Below are positions 49,101 through 62,058 of a stretch of DNA of 64,000 bases, piece by piece. The DNA is from Cymbomonas tetramitiformis. Its lineage: Eukaryota > Chlorophyta > Pyramimonadophyceae > Pyramimonadales > Pyramimonadaceae. The stretch's first letter is position 1; every line of letters starts with the position of its first letter. The notes beneath the pieces are model-generated. The model ran no database searches. It saw nothing but the letters and a program-made list of their open reading frames with translations, and was not told the origin of the DNA. Both the position numbers and the translations under genes were made by a program. The stretch is from assembly GCA_001247695.2 (NCBI GenBank), contig LGRX02012919.1, positions 1 to 64,000 on the forward strand, in the 5' to 3' direction.

Positions 49101-52100
49101 TTTCGCTTGCAGCCCCGCCCAGCTTGCATACGCAGTGCCCTTAAATTTATTCAAACGACCATGCACACATTAGATATATGCTATGATGGGTTGGTATTGC
49201 GCATCCGAAGTCATGCGCTTCCAATCGGAGGAGCGCCAAAGAAATTCGAAGATGCCGCCTCGAGGTGCTTCGAATTGTTCCGCGGGGTGAGCGGGATGCT
49301 TAAAAACAGCAATATTGCGAGGTCACTTCAGCGTGTAAACGCTCAAATAACCTTCCTAGGTCACGTCTGTAAAGATTTCTAACTTTACAGACACGATCCC
49401 GCTCAAATGCGAATGAAAGAGTCACTCGCCAGTGGCGCCGCCCCGAAGGAGGCCTTGGGGGCGGTGAGGCACCCATGCGTGATTGCAAGGCGTCACTAAC
49501 TGAGTTTTGGGCCTACGGGTGTAAAACCTTGTTAGAAATGAACCCAAGGTCACCCCCAATGGGTGGCAACCTCGTGCGGGCTGTTGCGAGTGATAGGATG
49601 ACCGCAAACGTGTCACAACTATGAACACGCTTAGAAGGGGTCCCTCGGGCACCCCTGAAAGGCCTGTCACACCCCCCATATTTAGTCACGCTACCGCAGG
49701 CCATGTCAGACCCCACCGCATTTGCCCCCATCGCGCCCGTCTCAGCCGACAGCAAACGCCCCAACCATGACCCTTTTTTTTTCAGTAATTGTCATTCCCC
49801 CCTTCAGTCACGGTCCTACCCCAGTTCATTGTCCGCTCGAGCGCCCGGAGCATATCACGTTCACCCTCCAGCTCAGATCTCCCTCCTAGTTTGAATCATG
49901 CACAACGCCTCGCCAGGCGCTACATCGACGTCGCCGCGACCAACCCGTGCCGATCCGAGAGCACCGCAGAGCGTCAAGCACGACATCACGCGAAGTGACA
50001 TCACGACACGACCACACATGACGTCTCGGCAATGCATGACAGGGCAAACGCAAGCGCGCGTTGACACCAAACGCCGCTGTCACTGGGAACCAATGGTCAC
50101 AGGGCATCCGAAACGACAATGGCATTCACGGACTTTCACTATGCTCGCTTGAGTATTTAGCTAGCTCTGCTTTCGAAAAGTTAGATCCGAACCTTTCAAA
50201 ACCATTCCGCGGTATAGTGATATTTGCCTCTTGTGGCCTAGTATTAAATGTGATATTTGCATACATATACTTTGAATCCACACGAGAGCTTTGTCACTAG
50301 CAGTTTGTAAGAGTCTGGTTCGGATCCCCAGAGTGCCGTCACGCCACTCTGACGTATGTGCGAAGTCGTGACGTTGTGCTTGTTTTATCTATGAATTGCC
50401 CCCTGTGTTGCTCGTTTGCCTTTCCGCTTTTCATGCTTCCATCTGAGCCTGAATTTACAGTCTGCGAGTGCAAGTTAGGCCCGCGCCCGTTTTGCGAATC
50501 CACGCGAGCCGGCGCGGCAGAAGCGCGTTGCCGCCTGGCATGTTTTACGTGGCATAGCAGTAGAAACGCATGTCACCGTTCCGCAGCGCTGTCGCGATTA
50601 TGAACAGCGCTGTGTCGTGGCGGGTGTCAGGGTGGCCAGGCTGCTGAGGTTTCGGGTGTGAGGTTTCAATGGAAGGTGAAAGGTTCAGGAAACAGGGCAA
50701 AATCGTGGAAAAGGCCCTATTCTGGGAGTTTCGAACGTGCACGGGGCTGGTGAGCATCCCCAAAGGTCCTGACGGGCAGCCTGACGAGAAGGTGCCGGGT
50801 CAGAGTGGAGTTCTAAAGGGGAAGGCGAAAAGGGGCAACTCCGGCTCGGGAACCACGCAACGAAGACCAAACGGACTGCTGGGCTCGACTTCGAAAAGGA
50901 CACCAAGGTCCAGCAGCCGGCAGAGACCAAATTCACAGCTCGCTCGGGCTGGCTGAAAAGGTTGAATTCAGCCCCCGAGTTGGGCCAACCAGCCCGAGTG
51001 GGAATGCCCAAAGCAGGTAGCGGCAGTCGGCGCTGAATTCACGGGGTCGGCTCAGGCCACAACAGCGGAAGAACGCAGTTGGATAAGGTTTGAGAATTCA
51101 TGGTGTCCAGGCAGAGATAGAGTGTGGTGAATCCACTCGGCAGTCATACAGCCGGAACGCGCGTGAATGCACACTTGAAAACGGTCAAAACGGGGTGCGG
51201 AAAGAGGAGCCGTTGACTCTCTGGAGTCTGAAAAGTCGCCTGAGGTGTTGAGCGGTGACGTCGTCTGAAGTGGCCGAGCTTAGCCGAGCGTGCTGACTTT
51301 CCGAGCTTGTGCTGAATTCGGGTTTTTAAAACGGAAAGCCGCTGGCCGTCTCGGCGTCGCCGTGCACCTTCTCAACACTCTTAGGGTGGGAATTCACGGG
51401 AGTGCGAACTGTCGCGCCTCACCTGAGAATTCCCTCGGGAACTTGGTAAAGAAAAGTAGTCGTAAACGACGAAGACGATGTCTTCGTGCGGACACGTAGA
51501 AGAAAGCAGCAGCGGCGTTAGTGAATGAGGCTAAGGCTGAGCTGCGGCACGCACACATACCGCAAACGCACGCACGCACGCATGAATTCAGGGTACACTT
51601 TTGCGCGCCTGTTTATTGTCGTGAGGTGAATTCAGAGGTACTCCAGGCTCCTTAGGTGCATAGCGGGCCCCTGCACGACTGTCCGCTCCTTGCAAGAAAA
51701 CACGGAAAGCGTTCACCTAGCACACGGTGCCTCGGGCTTACCTCAACTGCGCGGAGCTGCGGCCTTTAGTGTTGCGGATTCGCCTTCCGTTATGCGAGTG
51801 TGGATCTACGCCTAGCCGGTGTGGCCGCGCGAGCGGGGTTGCGAGTTCGGGGGCACTGAATTCAGGCTATGCGCTACGTGCGGAGCGTGTATCAGACAAA
51901 CTGTCCCTGACTGATTCAAACAGGCGCTTAGTGCGTGGGGATTTGCGAAGTCGCTGTAAATTCAGCGAGGAAATATATATTCGATACAAATTTACGCAAG
52001 GCCAAGATGATTTTGAAAGGTTCAGAGTTATCTGCAGAATGTTTTGAAACCGTCTCTATTCTCTTTAAGAGCTCTTTTCCTACAGCTGCAGCTAGGCGTT

Positions 52101-54162
52101 TTGTGTCTTCTCGGTTCGCGATGTTTCGCCTTCTCCAATCAGCGATCTACTTCCTCATTTGAACTGTCGCCAAACACTAGAACAAGGTATTCGCTTAAGT
52201 TTTCTTAAGTTTGCTTAACTTTTCTTAAGTTTTCTTATCTTTTCTTAAGTCCATGAAAATTATACCGCGTGTCATGTTTTATACAATTCGGTCATCAGCT
52301 GGCCTTCAGAATGCCCGTGGATGTATCAACGAGGACGCGAGCGAGTACGTCAGAGCAAAAGATAAGAAAAGTCGAGTGAAAACCGTGTCCTGGTGGGTGG
52401 CGGGGGACTCGAATAATTATACACAAGAAAACTTAAGCCAAAACCGTGCTCTGGTGACTGAAGAAAATATAAATTGGGTGGCGGGGGACTGGAAGCAATT
52501 ATACACAAGAAAATGTCCGCCTGGATCTCCCCCTGCTGTACACCTACATGTAGTCAACACCCTCGCGACGACTTGTGTCACGAGAATTTGAAAAAACCTC
52601 ACCCGACCGCGACCGTCAAGCTCTGACGAAGCGAAGGGGAATAAGCGAAGGGAATTTCGCGGAGAGTCGAATATAAAACTGGACTTGTGAGCGGGCGTGT
52701 CTCCTCTCCACGGTACAGTCGAGTGAAAGAGAGAAATTACAGGCGTGAGATATCCACTTGAAACCTGAGTGTATAGTGATAACGGGTTACCTTCCCTATT
52801 CTCATATCTGTGCTGTCTCCGTCAAGTTGTGCGCTACTTTGGTGCTCTCGACTGATCGGGGGACTCTGTCTTGTTGACTGGCAACATTGTAGTGAACTCC
52901 GCCAAAACACTTTGCGACCGCTCCCAAGACGTGCAAATATCACAAAAGCGCCTAAATCTTGGGTGAACCTTCGGCACTGAAGGAAGCATCCTCTGAACTT
53001 TCTGTGTTCCTGGACGCGTGAAACGGCCTGCTTATTTCACACTTTTCCAAACAATTCACAGAGAGAACAGGGCGCACGGCACGAGAGCCGCAGTGAATGC
53101 CCAATTGCAAAGTGCTGTTTTGTTCTGCTGGAACGGTATCACCTAACAGGGTGCCGAACCTCTTCGTTGAATATATTTAAAAAACTTGCCCTCCAATGCC
53201 ACACCCACATCTCAAACCCAAAATCCCTCACAACACCCCACTCTCAACCACAGCAGAGATACACCGCCATTTCAGCACCCAGCAATACCCCAACGCCCCG
53301 CCAGCCCTTACATTGCCGCCCCTCGTTCATAATCGCGACAAACGGGCCAAAATGACAATTTTTTTATTTCTTTTTGCAACATTTGACTCAGAGGTTCAAA
53401 CTGACTTTTGCAAACTTCTATCGCATCACACGGTAATGAATAATAATTATCCATGTCCGCTGAATGCCCTTGCAAAAAAACTCAGTTAGTGACGAGACAC
53501 ATAGCCACCTTTTTTCAGCCCTCGGGAACTTCGGAATTTCCAGTTGCAAGAGAAAACATGAGATCTGAAAATTCGGGACACTTTTTCCAGTGGCAAAACG
53601 TCCAAATCGGGATCGATCGCGCGATGGCGTCTCTAATGTTAATCGGAAGATCGGTCATCCGGTCCGACTCTCGTCTGACAAGTGTAAAGGATTTTCATAC
53701 AAAATAAAATGTCTTCGCGTATGAACATGAACAGTTTGTTTGGGTCAATCAAACACATTTGTCGTGTGATGAGCTGATGACTGAGCTTAAGGGGAATGTC
53801 GAAAATCCATGCATAGGATATGAGGATTGCCACCTTGAGCCACACATTTGAAGTCTATTCGTCCGAGACAACTGCAGGAGAGAAGTGCACCCGTTGGCTG
53901 AACTTGAAGACCAATGCGAATGTCAAGACACGTCTGCGTCAGGACCTGAAGTGGCCCGATTTCAAAAGCACGCTTTTTTCTATCGAGGTTTCTTTGACAG
54001 CGTTTTTGGAAAACAGCTCCTCCAACACTCCCGACGTTCACCAGTTAAATATCGACAAGCAAACAGAAGCAGGGACCCTTTGTACTTTAGCGGCTTGTGG
54101 TATTTTCGTGGCCACCTATTCATTCCTCCAAGCGCATTCAAGACATAAGAGCTGAGGACAAT
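46105..54162. other. 8-kb stretch with no supported gene
   Basis: Mixed-composition DNA with many short frames on both strands and no recognisable domain. Weak exon candidates: minus 46648-46942 (RFCPQVHPSQKQVLKRIYPL) and plus 48816-49073. From 50930 to 51970 the word GAATTCA or close variants appears about every 60-150 bp. A run of CTTAAGTTTTCTTAAG occurs at 52190-52250. Confidence 0.5.
52390..52515 (+). repeat. Short direct repeat, 84-bp spacing
   Basis: GTGGCGGGGGACT...AATTATACACAAGAAAA occurs at 52396-52433 and 52480-52514, with AAACCGTG and TGGTG near both copies. Confidence 0.75.
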
Positions 54163-54361
54163 ATGGGACCACCTCAACATGGCGGTTTGATGAGCACATC
54201 GTCAAAGTCGTTCGGCTTTGGCCCCTTCAGACATCTGATAGCTCGGTTAAGATATTCTTCGAGGCTACGCCAGGAAATCTTTGTTTTTGGTTTCCTGATA
54301 ATATGCGCGTTTACGCTATCGGCTATGCCCAATCTTCTCGTCAAGTACAGCAAAAATTCTC
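54163..54361 (+). CDS. Type II membrane-anchor exon, possibly the start of the GT29 gene
   Basis: The ATG at 54163 gives MGPPQHGGLMSTSSKSFGFG, a basic segment (RHLIARLRYSSRLRQ), then a membrane helix EIFVFGFLIICAFTLSAMPN, and ends at a possible donor (CTCG|GTACAAG). A short cytosolic N-terminus followed by one signal anchor is the layout of Golgi glycosyltransferases, and a GT29-like catalytic region lies 1.5-4 kb downstream on the same strand. The exons between are not resolved, so the link is inference. Confidence 0.4.
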
Positions 54362-54975
54362 GGTACAAGTTCATTGCTATTTGCTAACCTGGATGTTTCT
54401 CCACCGTGCACATACTTTGACAACTGAGTTACCCATTTCGTCCCCCATTTCCTTTTCTGCACGTACACGATATGATGAACGCAAGCCTCCCCCAGATCCT
54501 GTCCTCCCCGCGAACCTGATGTTTCGAATGGTCGCGCAGATCTGCAGAGGCCGTGGTCAAACCGATCGCGCCAATGGCAAGCACGTCTTCTAGGGCATCC
54601 CCTCGAACCACAGGTACCAGGAGCTCAGCGAGCCCAGGGGTGCCGCAGAAACCAGCAAGTGCAACCAGGTCAAGAGCACATCTGCGCCCCGCTGTAAGAT
54701 TGATCTGTTCATTGTCTTGTCCTGCGCTCTGCAACAGGTGCACGTGTGAGCCTACGCAACGTCTTTGTGAAAACCATGGGCGTTTACGTGCGATGTGACC
54801 GTCGAGTCGCCTCGCGCACCTCGAGGTTTGACGCACGAGTACTGACTTCTCCAGAAAGCTTTGCATGGAAGCTGCACAGAACCGCTGGTGGCACAAGCAA
54901 TCGCACGACAGCCAGAAGCTCCACCAAGAAACCGCCGCGTCCTCTTACCCCAACGACGCCCGTGGAGGAGCTCCC

Positions 54976-55121
54976 GCCCCTTGAAGGTGATTCTTCGCGC
55001 TGCGTCGTGTCACGTTTTGCCCTCTCCACTTGCGCCGACTACCGCGCCGCCCCTTGAAGGTGATTCTTCGCGCTGCGTCGTGTCGCGTTGTGCCCTCTCC
55101 ACTTGCGCCGACTGCCGCGCC
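54976..55121 (+). repeat. 73-bp tandem duplication
   Basis: GCCCCTTGAAGGTGATTCTT begins at 54976 and again at 55049, and the following ~60 bp (CCCTCTCCACTTGCGCCGAC) are almost identical. A possible splice donor (GAAG|GTGATT) is thereby duplicated. Confidence 0.85.
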
Positions 55122-55514
55122 GCCTCCCTTTCCTTCGCCTATCCTTCCTTCACTGGGGCTTGCGACCTTGCTCTCTTCACTCCCAAGTGGTCTTTAGTCC
55201 CTCCGTCCCTCTGGCGTTTGGGCGACTCCAGTTCCTTCTTGGATTCAATTCCCTCTTGTGCACGGATTTCGATGGAAAACTTCACGGCTGCCTTTGCCTT
55301 GCACGATTCACTTGGGTCCAATACCGTCCGGAATTCAGCTGAGCACCGCCTGTTGCGTCATCGGCGCCGGACCTGCAGGCAACCCGCGTGAGCTACCGGA
55401 GCCCATGAAGCTGGAGGACCTCTTCGTCTACAAAACGAACGCAAAGCCACAAGGCTTCAAAGACCTTCGCCTCGCGCATCTGCCCCCGAACAAGTGCAGT
55501 CCTCCCTCAACTCA

Positions 55515-55620
55515 CTGCCCAGCGGCCGCGCTCGCACCATCGACTCACCGCGCAACGGCCGCGCTCGCACCATCGACTCACCGCAAAACGGCCACACTCG
55601 CGCCATCGACTCTCCGTGTT
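55515..55620. repeat. ~39-bp minisatellite
   Basis: About three copies of CTCGCACCATCGACTCACCG with CAACGGCCG spacers lie just upstream of the L-motif exon. Open in all three frames. Confidence 0.75.
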
Positions 55621-55768
55621 CCAGCTCAATGTGTACCAGCAGGAGATGCACCGTCGATACGCCGTGTACCACCAACTGTATCCCAGAAGCCACCTCACCC
55701 AGCGCAGTGATCGCTCGTGCCAGCGCCTCGCTTGCCCACCGCGCCGTGTACGCACCAGATGAGCCGCG

Positions 55769-58336
55769 GAGTGTGGCGCCAGGGCGGCCATCCTGAAGCG
55801 CTTTAAGAGCTTGTCTTGCGCCGTGGTCGGCAGCTCCGGCAACGTGCTCGAGGCCGCACCAGGCGCTGCCATCATGAAGAACGACGTGGTGGAGACTCTT
55901 TCCCAGCGCCTCGGCCCCAAGCCCCAGCGCCTCGTCCGATCCCGTGGGCGATAAGCGTCGACCGTCCTCGCGAGCCCCGCAGAGCCCTATTGGCTGTAGA
56001 CACTTTGCGGTAGTGAGCGATGTTACCGGATGCAGTCAAACAGGTTTTAGAGCAAGTAGACTTTGTCACTCGGGGCTGGAGACGGAAAGCTCTTACGTTT
56101 TAAAGGATCGCCACTGTTGGAGACTCTAAGGGAAGCTGTAGTCAATGTCAACTTCCAGTGGAGGTCCCTGCGCCACCCCCTGCTGTGATATCATCAAATG
56201 GGATCCGACCAGCATGCACCTTCGTAGTGGGATGGCACAGGTGAGCATCTAGTTTGGGGCACTTGCCTCAGAGGGCAGCGTTGTGGCACATTCTTGGAGC
56301 GAATTGATGCGCGCGCATTCTTCTTTGTTGCACTGATAGGTGCTCAGAATCAATGCCGCGCCGTCCATTGATTTCGGGAATCACGTCGGCAACCGCACCG
56401 ACATGCGCCTCCTCAGTCGAAGCTTCACACACAGGTGGGACACGAAGCTTGGGGACTGGTCCTCCCTGACGTGACGCACATTCGCTAAGTGCAGATACAA
56501 GCGATTTGATGTACACTGTGTGCATGCCATCCCGACGCCCTCAGCCATACTCCTCGTGAGCAAACAAAGTGTGCTGCACTGTCACTTTTTGGTGAAATAT
56601 CACGCTGCCCTGTAATGGGCCGTCAGAGGTTGCAGCGTGGACACTGCACAGTGAAATTCCTTACCGAGCCTATTCATACCTTAGGATACTTTGACCCCAG
56701 AAACTATGCAGTGTGCGATACAGATTCTCTGTATGGTGGATTGTTCTAAAGTGCTCTTATAGAACTCTGCAAGGCAGGTCACTGTCCCGTCAGTGACATT
56801 TCTGATGCTATTGGTATTCCCGTTACCCTTGAGCCTACTGCCCTGTTGTTTTCTTCTGTACTGCTGTCCTACCAAGTCCGAATTCGTCACCGAAACCAGC
56901 GAGGACCGAAGGAGATTGTTGACGCAGTGGCAACACAGCACAAAGTAGACAATCGGACAATGCAGAGTATAGAGCGCTCTCCCATGAAAACGTATAGGTC
57001 TTGAGAGTGGCGATAGGGCTGCGTCCTTTCCTGCCCCAAACCAGTCCACCCTTGAGCCATGTAATGATCACATCTCCAGCTGGTTCACAGAGGCGCGCTC
57101 CCTTTTCTGAAGCGAAGGTGCAATGGCGCGAGCCCACCATCGTGATCGTCCGCCTTGCAGGTACTCCTTACCCGGAGGAAGCGGGGTGACCGATGTGTCC
57201 AGCTTGCCGCTGGAATGGGGGAGCACGTTGCTTGTGCACGGGGCACGGGAAGATGAGTACAACGCCCTCGTGGATGCCTTAGGGGTGCTCCCCGCCCCTG
57301 CGACCTCCGCGCTCGATGCCGCTCCCCTTTAGTGCGGCAGTCGCGTGGGTGGCGCTCATGGAAGGCCCTCGCCGGGAGCTCCTGAAGCGATGCGGGACGT
57401 CCCTGGAACAGGAGAAGTGGCTGCGCAGGGACGTGTCACTGCTTCTGCTTTCTCCGAAGTTCAGCAGCCTAGTCAAGAAGGTTGTGGGCGACTACCGGCG
57501 CCGCTTGATGGAGGATGGCTTTGTCCTCGCCACCCGGTTTGCGCCCAACGCGCGCCGCTTGATGGAGGATGGCTTTGTCCTCGCCACCCGGTTTGCGCCC
57601 AATGCGCGCCGCTTGATGGAGGATGGCTTTGTCCTTGCCATCCGGTTTGCGCCCAACGCGCGCCGCTTGATGGAGGATGGCTTTGTCCTCGCCACCCGTT
57701 TTGCGCCCAACGCGCGCCATTCGCCACGGTTCTAGAGCTGGTTATCAGTAGGCCGTGGGTGAAAACTTGTGCAAACGACTGGGTGGGTTGTGCCAGGGCG
57801 GAAGTGCGCGTTCTAGCGTTGCCTTGGTCGGATGTCCAGCACGGAACCGAGCTGGGGGTTGAGCAACGAGGTCAGAGGAACCACAAAGAGGGGGGGGGGG
57901 GGGCGTGCTGTCAATATGTGCCCCAATTTCACATCGGAGTGGGTTGCCACAGGGGGGCGACACCATCATCTGGATTCATGGCAGTGTACTTGACCATGCT
58001 GGCTTGCCAGTCGCTCACCGCGTACGGGTTTGGGCTGACGAACGCAGCAGGTGCGCAGGGCAGGGTGCCTCGTGTGCAGCACGCAGGGACCGTCCCGGGC
58101 AGGGACTTGTTATTTTGCTATTTAGCAACTTTTCCCAGGTTTCGTGCCCGTGCTGAGAAACCCTGTTGGAATGGGCTGGTGGCCCGCAGGGAAGGGGGTC
58201 AGGTTTCACTATTGGGATCGGGAGGAGGGCAAGGGGGGCGCACGATTCAAGCCCAAGAGCTCAAACACCCCGCTGGATGTCGAGTACTCCCTGCTGCGCA
58301 CCCTCGCCGCGAAGCGCTACCTCCGCCTGTGCGCAG
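55769..58336 (+). CDS. GT29 sialyltransferase-like glycosyltransferase, scattered exons
   Basis: Pieces of the family signature appear in order on the plus strand. L-motif: ILKRFKSLSCAVVGSSGNVL (about 55790-55850). A middle exon with GSTLLVHGAREDEYNALVDA (57218-57280) joins across a ~56-nt intron to DVSLLLLSPKFSSLVKKVV (57430-57485). S-motif: ATPSSGFMAVYLTMLACQSL then TAYGFG (about 57958-58035, exon to 58050). The last intron, 58051-58189, joins in frame to GKGVRFHYWDREEG and the VS-like NTPLDVEYSLLRTLAAKRYL (58190-58336). GT29 enzymes transfer sialic or related acids in the Golgi; the donor in a protist is unknown. Minisatellites and a 16-G run break the locus. The conserved His of the VS motif is not evident, so activity is doubtful. 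Confidence 0.6.
57505..57720. repeat. 54-bp minisatellite, four copies
   Basis: CGCCGCTTGATGGAGGATGG repeats every 54 bp with few differences. The period is 18 codons, so the frame after the KKVV exon stays open as RRLMEDGFVLATRFAPNA x4 before a stop at 57733. It lies between two conserved GT29 motifs, so it is either an intronic repeat or an in-frame expansion. Confidence 0.9.
57888..57903. repeat. 16-G homopolymer
   Basis: An uninterrupted run of G (about 16) just before the S-motif exon; a likely length-error site and G-quadruplex former. Confidence 0.8.
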
Positions 58337-58555
58337 GTGACGATGGGGGTCGGAATAACACTGGAGTGATGGGGCAGGCCCCGTAGTATAATGGCAGCCT
58401 GGGGCAGCCTGGGGCCTGGGGCGCGCGAGCGACCTGTGCCCGAAAACTCCTGTGGGTTGGCACAGATGACGTGAGAGCGGCTCTTGCTGTGCCAAGAGAA
58501 TGCCATGGGGACCGTGTTTTGCAGGCCACATGTGCATGCCACGTGGACAGCGCAT

Positions 58556-58740
58556 CACATGCGCGCGCTGCAGGGGAAGCGGCGGGGTGGCAGATGCGCC
58601 TTTTGCTGGGGCGTCACATCCGCGCGCTGCAGGGGAAGCGGCAGGGTGGCAGATGCGCCTTTTGCTGGGGCGTCACATCCGCGCGCTGCAGGGGAAGCGG
58701 CAGGGTGGCAGATGCGCCTTTTGCTGGGGCGCCAGCAGCA
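58556..58740. repeat. ~60-bp minisatellite, three copies
   Basis: GCGCGCTGCAGGGGAAGCGG starts at about 58562, 58621 and 58681, each copy with CAGATGCGCCTTTTGCTGGG. Confidence 0.9.
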
Positions 58741-61413
58741 CCCAGGCGTCTGGGTGCGCTGCGGCGCCGGAAGCGCGGGGAGCTGCGACGCCGTGCAGGT
58801 TGTGGGAGTTGCCACGTGGCAGCACCGTCGGCCCTCCGGGGATCACGCGGCTCTTCCTGGGACGGTGCAGGAGAGCGCGGAGGGGCGCTTGCCGCCAGTC
58901 ACTGCTTCGCTGCTGAAGGCAGAATGTGGAGTGATGTGCGGGCGGGGGTCGACACTGCAGGAGAGGCGGAGTGCGCGGGCAATGCCCTGGATGACCGACG
59001 AGGTATTGGACAAGCCTTCAGCGTGGTTGGCGGCGGGAACTCGCGATGGGGGGATGCGTTTGAAGACCCTGAGGAGTCGGCCGTGCCCGATGACAATGCC
59101 TCTGCGGCAGGTGAAGGTATCGACCGGTGGCCTCTGATGCCTGCTCCGCCTCCTGCTGTGGCGCACCTTTGATGTGATTGCATGGGTCTATGATTTGTGT
59201 CCACTACCTGCAGCCTCCGTGGCCCAGGGGTATCACGAGTGGCTGCTGGGGGTGCAGGGGATGACTCGTGCGGACGCTGGGGGTGCAGGGGATGACGCGT
59301 ACGGATGCTTCTGACGGCTGGATGGTTGCCTTGATGTGCCAGAAGAAGAGTTTGATGAAGAAAAGGAAGTGCAGGAAGAGCGCAATGTTGAGGGGGGCGA
59401 TGATGCACTCTCCAAAGAGGTGCAATAGCGCTGCCTTGTGTGCACTTTATTGTGGATCTGCATTGCGCTGATGGATGGCGCTGAATGCACCTCAATAGCC
59501 AGATCTGCGTTCAGGGGCGGCCTGAGAAGGAAATCGTGCGATCCGCGTTCAGGGGCGGCCTGAGAAGGCAGCCGTGAGATCCGCGTTCAGGGGCGGCCTG
59601 AGAAGGCAGCGACCAATGCGTGGAGTGCTGCAGCAGAAAACTGAAGATGAGCAAGCGACGGAGGACGAGCTGGAGGACCTGGAAGCGCAGAAGACGGATG
59701 AGGGGGAAGGGAAAGAAGAGAATGTGGATGAGGGTTGGGCCTCCTCACTCGAAGAGGAAGAATCGGCAGACGCGGAGGAGGTGAGTCACCCTGTTTCTCG
59801 TCTCTCTTATCAAAGACCTTGTGTTGAGCCCTGCCAGTGGCATGCCTGGAGGAAGTGCGAGCCAAGAGCAGTACGTATCGAAGCCCCAGACATCGCTTTC
59901 AGTCCATATTCAGTACATAGTTTAGCCTGTAAACGGCTTAAAAGCAGATGGAATAAGTTAAAAATGGATTTGCACAAATACTTTTTTTCGCTTAAAGATT
60001 TGTGTACATCAGATGCCGTTATATGCAGTATTATGCTACCCTGCTTGTTGCTCATCTTTGGCGAACCATATAGATCTCCCCGCCAGAGTTTCTTTGATGT
60101 GCACGTTCCAAACAGAGGTCAACACCCGCGACCGGAGGTTCCTGCGCCCAATTGAGCGGAGTCTATCAAAGTGCTACATACAAATATGGCTTTAGCTAGT
60201 AAATTGATATAGTGAGTCTGTCCAAGCACCCAAGTTTTGGCGACCCGTGAGTGTGACCAAGCACCCAAGTTATGAGGTCCCGTGTCAGTGGATATGCGGT
60301 CAATGAAAACACGCCCAGCTCTGAGAAGTTGGACTGTACGTGTCGAAGCTATATGATCTTGAAATCATGAGATGACCGCATTCGTCTTTTCTAACTTGTA
60401 GACACTAAACACATTGCTAGAAAGACGTGGACACTATAAAGTGTAACATGTCACTTGCAGGGGAATTGTAGGTGGGGACGATCTGACTGCTGTGATTTTT
60501 TACGAGTCTGCAATGATGATTGAAGGGCGGCGCTGTCTGGAACTGTTCAGAGGTTTCAGAGGAAATCTAAACGGTTGTCTTTAATGACTAACGCGCCATA
60601 AATCCTCCTGTTGTGTATTCTGCTATTGATCAACCGAGGAAAGGGATGGCAATTTTTGTGGTGACCGCTTGTTGTTTGAACGCATAGGGACCAGTGACTC
60701 TTTGCGGCGGAGTATGTGGGATGCCCCTTCTGACAATTTATGTGGGATCCGTGTCATATTGGTTGCCTGCCTGATGCAGGAGGACGCGGAGCCATGATGA
60801 CTGTAGTTATCGCAGAAGTAGGCTAGGCACGCTTTCGCATCCCAGAAACTTGTTCTGGTCAATCACCATTCACTAGACATGCCTCTGTGAAAATCGGCCA
60901 GCTCATATCCGATGATTGATAATGGCACCAGAGCAAGCCATAAAGACTGTACCGATGGCAAGTATATGGTTGTAGTATGATGGATCGAGTCTTTGCCATT
61001 CAGATGAGCAGTGATTGTATTGTTGGTTTGGGACGTATCTTTGTGTCTCGCTTATCACAGACCAGCAGTGAGGATCATTTTGAAAATGACAGCCAAAAAA
61101 TAATTCAGTCAGCCAATGAAATGATTCGTTATGTTTGCGCAAAGGTCCCGCCGTTGCGATATGCAATTCCAACCGGACATGTCCGCGTGGTGACAGGCTA
61201 TCTTTAGGCCGTTTTGCTACTTATCGAAGTAAGTTATGTTTGGTACCCAGGTTGTGAAGCATGCAACAGTTATACATGCCAGTGTTTTATAGTAAGCCAG
61301 AGTATGTTTAAATAGGTGTGCCGCGTACGGTAAAGGATATGGCTTCTCTCAGATCGATAGCGGATCGGAAATCGTAACTGTGCTAGGGTAAGTCGCGAGA
61401 CAGAATGACGGCG
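58741..61413. other. Stretch with minisatellites and no firm gene
   Basis: Holds a short duplication (GGTGCAGGGGATGAC at 59253 and 59280), a ~43-bp triplicate (TCCGCGTTCAGGGGCGGCCT at 59499, 59541, 59580) and an acidic open frame at 59635-59780 (DELEDLEAQKTDEGEGKEEN) ending at a GTGAGT donor. The last could be an exon of an unidentified gene. Confidence 0.5.
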
Positions 61414-62045
61414 TGTCAGAATGACGAGTGACGGGTACTATGACGGTCACCAATGACAGGCATTTATATGACCAGATGACGAGAGTGTCTGACAGAAATG
61501 ACTGACAGAAATGCCTGACCCGAAAGTGAGTTTTGAAGGTTGAGAGAATTGGTGGGAAACCATTCCAGAAATGGTGGGAACCATTTCATGTTCAAACAGC
61601 CACACAGAACTGGAGGGAAACCAGGAGAGCCCCAGTTCTTGCCACATCATCAGATCTATGACTATTCAGTAATTCAGAGCAGAGATCATTGTATGACTGG
61701 CAGCTGCAGCCCAAAGGCCAAATGACAAGACCTGTCATAGGATATGTGAACATGAAGTGACTGAGCACTGTGACTGTCGAATTCGGATGAGATCTGAGGG
61801 AATTCGAGTCGACATGTTACTACTTAAAGAGCTGAACAAGCTCTCATGTCAGTTTTTGAATTAGTTACACATTGGCACTGACCTCTGGTGTCTTGTAACT
61901 TCAAACAGTGAAAGTTCACCTAAGTATTAAGAAATATCCGACAGTATACAAAGTCTTCCGATATCAACCTATGGTCCCAGTACCATATTCCCTGTAAGTG
62001 TTACTTGCACCCTTGTGAGACTGGTTCAATCCTCACAACCGAACA
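61414..62045 (+). repeat. Candidate 5' LTR
   Basis: Begins TGTCAGAATGACGAG and ends CGAACA, giving the TGT...ACA terminal pair. A tRNA-iMet primer site follows two bases later. The right LTR is beyond the window, so the left edge is a proposal based on the TG/CA rule and not on comparison. Confidence 0.5.
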
Positions 62046-62047
62046 AC

Positions 62048-62058
62048 TGGTATCAGCG
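62048..62058 (+). other. Primer binding site, tRNA-iMet type
   Basis: TGGTATCAGCG matches the start of the widespread TGGTATCAGAG site complementary to the initiator methionine tRNA 3' end, two bases after the proposed LTR end, as in many Copia and Gypsy elements. Confidence 0.65.

Noticed and set aside
58377..58450. tRNA-like start GCCCCGTAGTATAATGG
   Set aside because: It resembles the 5' part of a tRNA-Gly/Glu gene, but no anticodon or T arm follows.
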